Origin: Arenibacter troitsensis
GTDB lineage: Bacteria; Bacteroidota; Bacteroidia; Flavobacteriales; Flavobacteriaceae
Length of the DNA: 64,000 nucleotides
NCBI RefSeq assembly: GCF_900177645.1
Contig: NZ_FXAO01000003.1
Location: forward strand, 186,001-250,000
Reading direction: 5' to 3'
Below the pieces are notes generated by a model that was not told the origin of the DNA, did no database searches, and saw nothing but the letters and a program-made list of their open reading frames with translations. The translations under genes and the position numbers were made by a program. Shown here piece after piece: positions 62,801 to 64,000 of the stretch (its first letter is position 1; every line of letters begins with the position of its first letter).

Positions 62801-64000
62801 TGCGGCGCTTGGATTCCTTCCCATGGCTATTTCCACAAATGTTGGCGCAGAGGTACAGCGACCCCTGGCCACAGTGGTAATCGGCGGGCTTATAACCGCT
62901 ACGATATTAACATTGGTGGTACTGCCTATTCTCTACTCTATTTTTCATTTGAATAATAAAAATGAGACTTTAAAATTAAATGGCAATTCGAAGCTGCTGA
63001 GTTTGGCAATGTTATTCATCGTTGGTGTTAGTGGTGTTCGGGCACAGGAGGTTGGGCTCAATTTTGATGAAATACAGGCCTTGGCCATGAATAACAATTC
63101 TGGTTTAAACGCATCCAAACTTAAGGTGGATGAATCCAAGGCGCTTATAGGTAGTGCCTTCAATTTTGATAAGACAGATCTATACTATCATTACGATCAG
63201 AATAATATAGCCTTTAATAATGAGCCGTTGGAAGTATTCGGCATACAACAGAACTTCCTGTTTCCAACCGTTTATTTTGCAGAAAAAAGTGTCAACAAGG
63301 CCAGCTACTTGATGGAGGAAAGCAATTATGAGCGCAAAAAAAGAATCCTGGAGCAGGAACTGGCCTCCAATTATCACGGATTGCAATATGCCAGGCAAAA
63401 GGAAAAGACCTACAGTGAATTAAATGAGCTATATCAGCGCTTTTCCTATTCTGCCCAAAGGAGATTTGAACTTGGCGAAAGTAATTATTTGGAAAAAATT
63501 ACGGCTCAGGCCAAACAAAGGGAGCTTCAAACACTTTATAAAAAAGCAGTTGAAGACGCCCACTTGGCATATCAAGAACTAATTAAAACGGTGCAGCCAG
63601 ATTCAACCCTCATTATTAAAACGTTGCCTATGGAAAAACTACGGATTAGGGATGTAAATATTGATAATAACGCCGGGATGTTATTTTTTGAAAATAGAAC
63701 AAAAATGTTCGATGCCAAAAGTACTCTGGAACAGCAACATTTATTTCCGGATTTGAACTTCAATTATTTTCAGGGAACCAATTCCACTTTGGGAGAGAAC
63801 CTTTATGGTTTTCAAGTGGGGATTAAGATACCTTTATTTTTTAGCGGTAATGCCTCCAAAATTAAGGCGGCCAAAATTGCAAAGGATGTATCCCGGGCTG
63901 AAGCCAAGGATTATACTGTTCAGTTAAGGGCCAAATACCAGGCTCTGATGGGGCAATTGAAAAAGTATGAAGAAGTGCTTTCCTATTACGAATCGGAAGG
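59841..64000 (+). CDS. CzcA-type heavy-metal RND efflux pump fused to a TolC-like outer-membrane domain (3' end outside window)
   Basis: Hand translation from the ATG at 59841 stays open to the window end (about 1386 codons); I checked the phase at 61020, 62121, 62931 and 63042. Residues 1 to about 1045 are an HME-RND pump: TM1 after IIQFSIKNKLIVFLL, the TM4 signature DFGIIIDGAVIIVE (about 399-412), which in the RND classification marks pumps for divalent cations (CzcA group) rather than Cu/Ag (CusA), and ends with TM12 ILTLVVLPILYSIF. Residues about 1052-1068 form a signal-peptide-like segment ending VRA-QE. Then a TolC/OEP helical-barrel domain follows. A membrane fusion (CusB-like) gene is expected downstream, outside the window. 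Confidence 0.9.
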   Translation, partial: MLSNIIQFSIKNKLIVFLLTLFIIGFGLYSLTQIPIGAVPDVTNNQVQVITTSQNLSTQDMEQFITYPVELEMANLPGVVEIRSVSKFGLSVVTIVFEDHMGTFLPRQLISEKLISASEKIPAGFGTPQMGPVTTGLGEIYQYILDTKPGYKDKYSIMDLRTIQDWVVKRQLSGIPGVVEVNTWGGYLKQYEVAINTQKLHAMNITTADIFTSLEKNNSVSGGGYIEKVNQAYFIRGEGLISSLEDIENIVVKSTDNLPIYIKDVAEVGFGSATRFGAITGNGEGEKVLGQVMMLKDANSKKVIEAVHERIDAISKTLPEGVFINGFLERSELIQKTTFTVAENLVLGCLIVIFVVVLLLGNLRSGLVVASVIPLCLLFALSLMYIFGVDANLMSLGAIDFGIIIDGAVIIVEFIAYQITAKKEELQLLGTKAQQQLKNEITFKGASKMMNSAIFGQLIILIVFIPILSLSGVEGKMFKPMALTFSFALMGAMILCFTYVPVAASIFIRPSTKSPKNISVRLMEFLNRSYDPIIRWALTKKKLVLAISFLLLGGSIYLFTTMGGEFVPTLDEGDFVIQPVLKTGTSLSETVKITTKIERILLDNFPEVKQVVTRIGAAEVPTDPMSMEESDVIIILKPKKEWVSAESKDELADKFKEALGVIPGMGVEFTQPIEMRFNELITGVRADIAIKVFGEDLEILNKKGNEIRNLIQNVEGAADISLEKIAGLPQMNVKFNRAKIARYGLNIADLNSLISMGFAGTNLGSVFEGEKRFDLTLRLDQKSRQDISNLKNLYVDTPNAGKIPLEELAQISYTTGAAKISRDDTKRRIVVGINVRNRDLQSVVDDVQKLIETNIKLPTGYSITYGGQFENLQSAKDRLKIAVPVALVLILILLYFAFNSIREALIIYSAIPLAAVGGILLLFVRDMPFSISAGVGFIALFGIAVLNGIVLIEHFKELKHSGMEDSDELIIQGSKDRLRAVLLTASAAALGFLPMAISTNVGAEVQRPLATVVIGGLITATILTLVVLPILYSIFHLNNKNETLKLNGNSKLLSLAMLFIVGVSGVRAQEVGLNFDEIQALAMNNNSGLNASKLKVDESKALIGSAFNFDKTDLYYHYDQNNIAFNNEPLEVFGIQQNFLFPTVYFAEKSVNKASYLMEESNYERKKRILEQELASNYHGLQYARQKEKTYSELNELYQRFSYSAQRRFELGESNYLEKITAQAKQRELQTLYKKAVEDAHLAYQELIKTVQPDSTLIIKTLPMEKLRIRDVNIDNNAGMLFFENRTKMFDAKSTLEQQHLFPDLNFNYFQGTNSTLGENLYGFQVGIKIPLFFSGNASKIKAAKIAKDVSRAEAKDYTVQLRAKYQALMGQLKKYEEVLSYYESE

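Overview
The window looks like chromosomal DNA from a member of the Flavobacteriaceae (Bacteroidota), most likely a marine one. The evidence is AT-rich intergenic DNA, two carboxypeptidase-like/TonB-dependent receptors, a PorP/SprF protein, TTTG / TANNTTTG promoters instead of sigma70 boxes, a menaquinone pathway, LytTR regulators, and several families I know mainly from this group (DUF6146, DUF6787, DUF2853, TIGR02757, DUF2490). I see no rRNA, tRNA, CRISPR array, prophage or insertion sequence. This is core and soft-core genome rather than an island.

Layout. 1-6.9 kb: a truncated sterol-desaturase gene, the topoisomerase IV operon parE-parC, and ychF, all on the minus strand. 7.0-15.5 kb: a large TonB receptor, a dicluster ferredoxin divergent from a LuxC-like acyl-CoA reductase, the serine genes serC and serA, DUF937, then DUF6146-DUF6787. 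15.6-18.5 kb: a small His/Cys-rich exported protein and a ZnuD-like receptor with a His/Glu-rich loop, probably zinc uptake. 18.5-22.3 kb (minus): sulfite dehydrogenase (Mo subunit plus cytochrome c) with a second desaturase, a small membrane protein, and folE. 22.5-24.4 kb: an overlapping trio of LolD-like ATPase, CPBP protease and TIGR02757. 24.7-30.1 kb: a trehalose locus with a GH15 enzyme divergent from a fused trehalose-6-P synthase/phosphatase and an MFS carrier. 30.1-38.9 kb: exported hydrolases (M28, dienelactone-hydrolase-like, M1, amidohydrolase), YdeI, NYN-LOTUS, DUF2490 and a hydrolase-OsmC fusion. 39.0-42.5 kb: stress functions (YceI lipoprotein, Cu/Zn SOD lipoprotein, ECF sigma with anti-sigma, truncated hemoglobin).

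42.8-50.2 kb: a PD40 protein and a long PorP/SprF-SPOR protein, a LuxR-type regulator whose phosphoacceptor Asp is Glu, then on the minus strand a SPOR protein, menA and a LytTR regulator. 50.4-55.0 kb (minus): menI, menF, menD, DUF2853 and cvfB; menB, menC and menE are not here. 55.1-57.9 kb: hydrolase plus GNAT pair, an exported protein of unknown function, and DUF1801. 58.6-64 kb: a LytTR regulator, another small His-rich exported protein, and a CzcA-type metal efflux pump fused to a TolC-like outer-membrane domain that runs off the end of the window.

The most interesting points are: the Asp-to-Glu receiver at 46964; the apparent move of the peptidoglycan-binding domain from the PD40 partner to the PorP partner at 42790-46289; two His-rich small exported proteins, each just upstream of a metal transporter; the CzcA-TolC fusion with a signal-peptide-like junction; a dienelactone-hydrolase homologue without its nucleophile; and a nearly palindromic back-to-back promoter at 10270-10287. 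All assignments come from reading motifs by eye; no database search was run.
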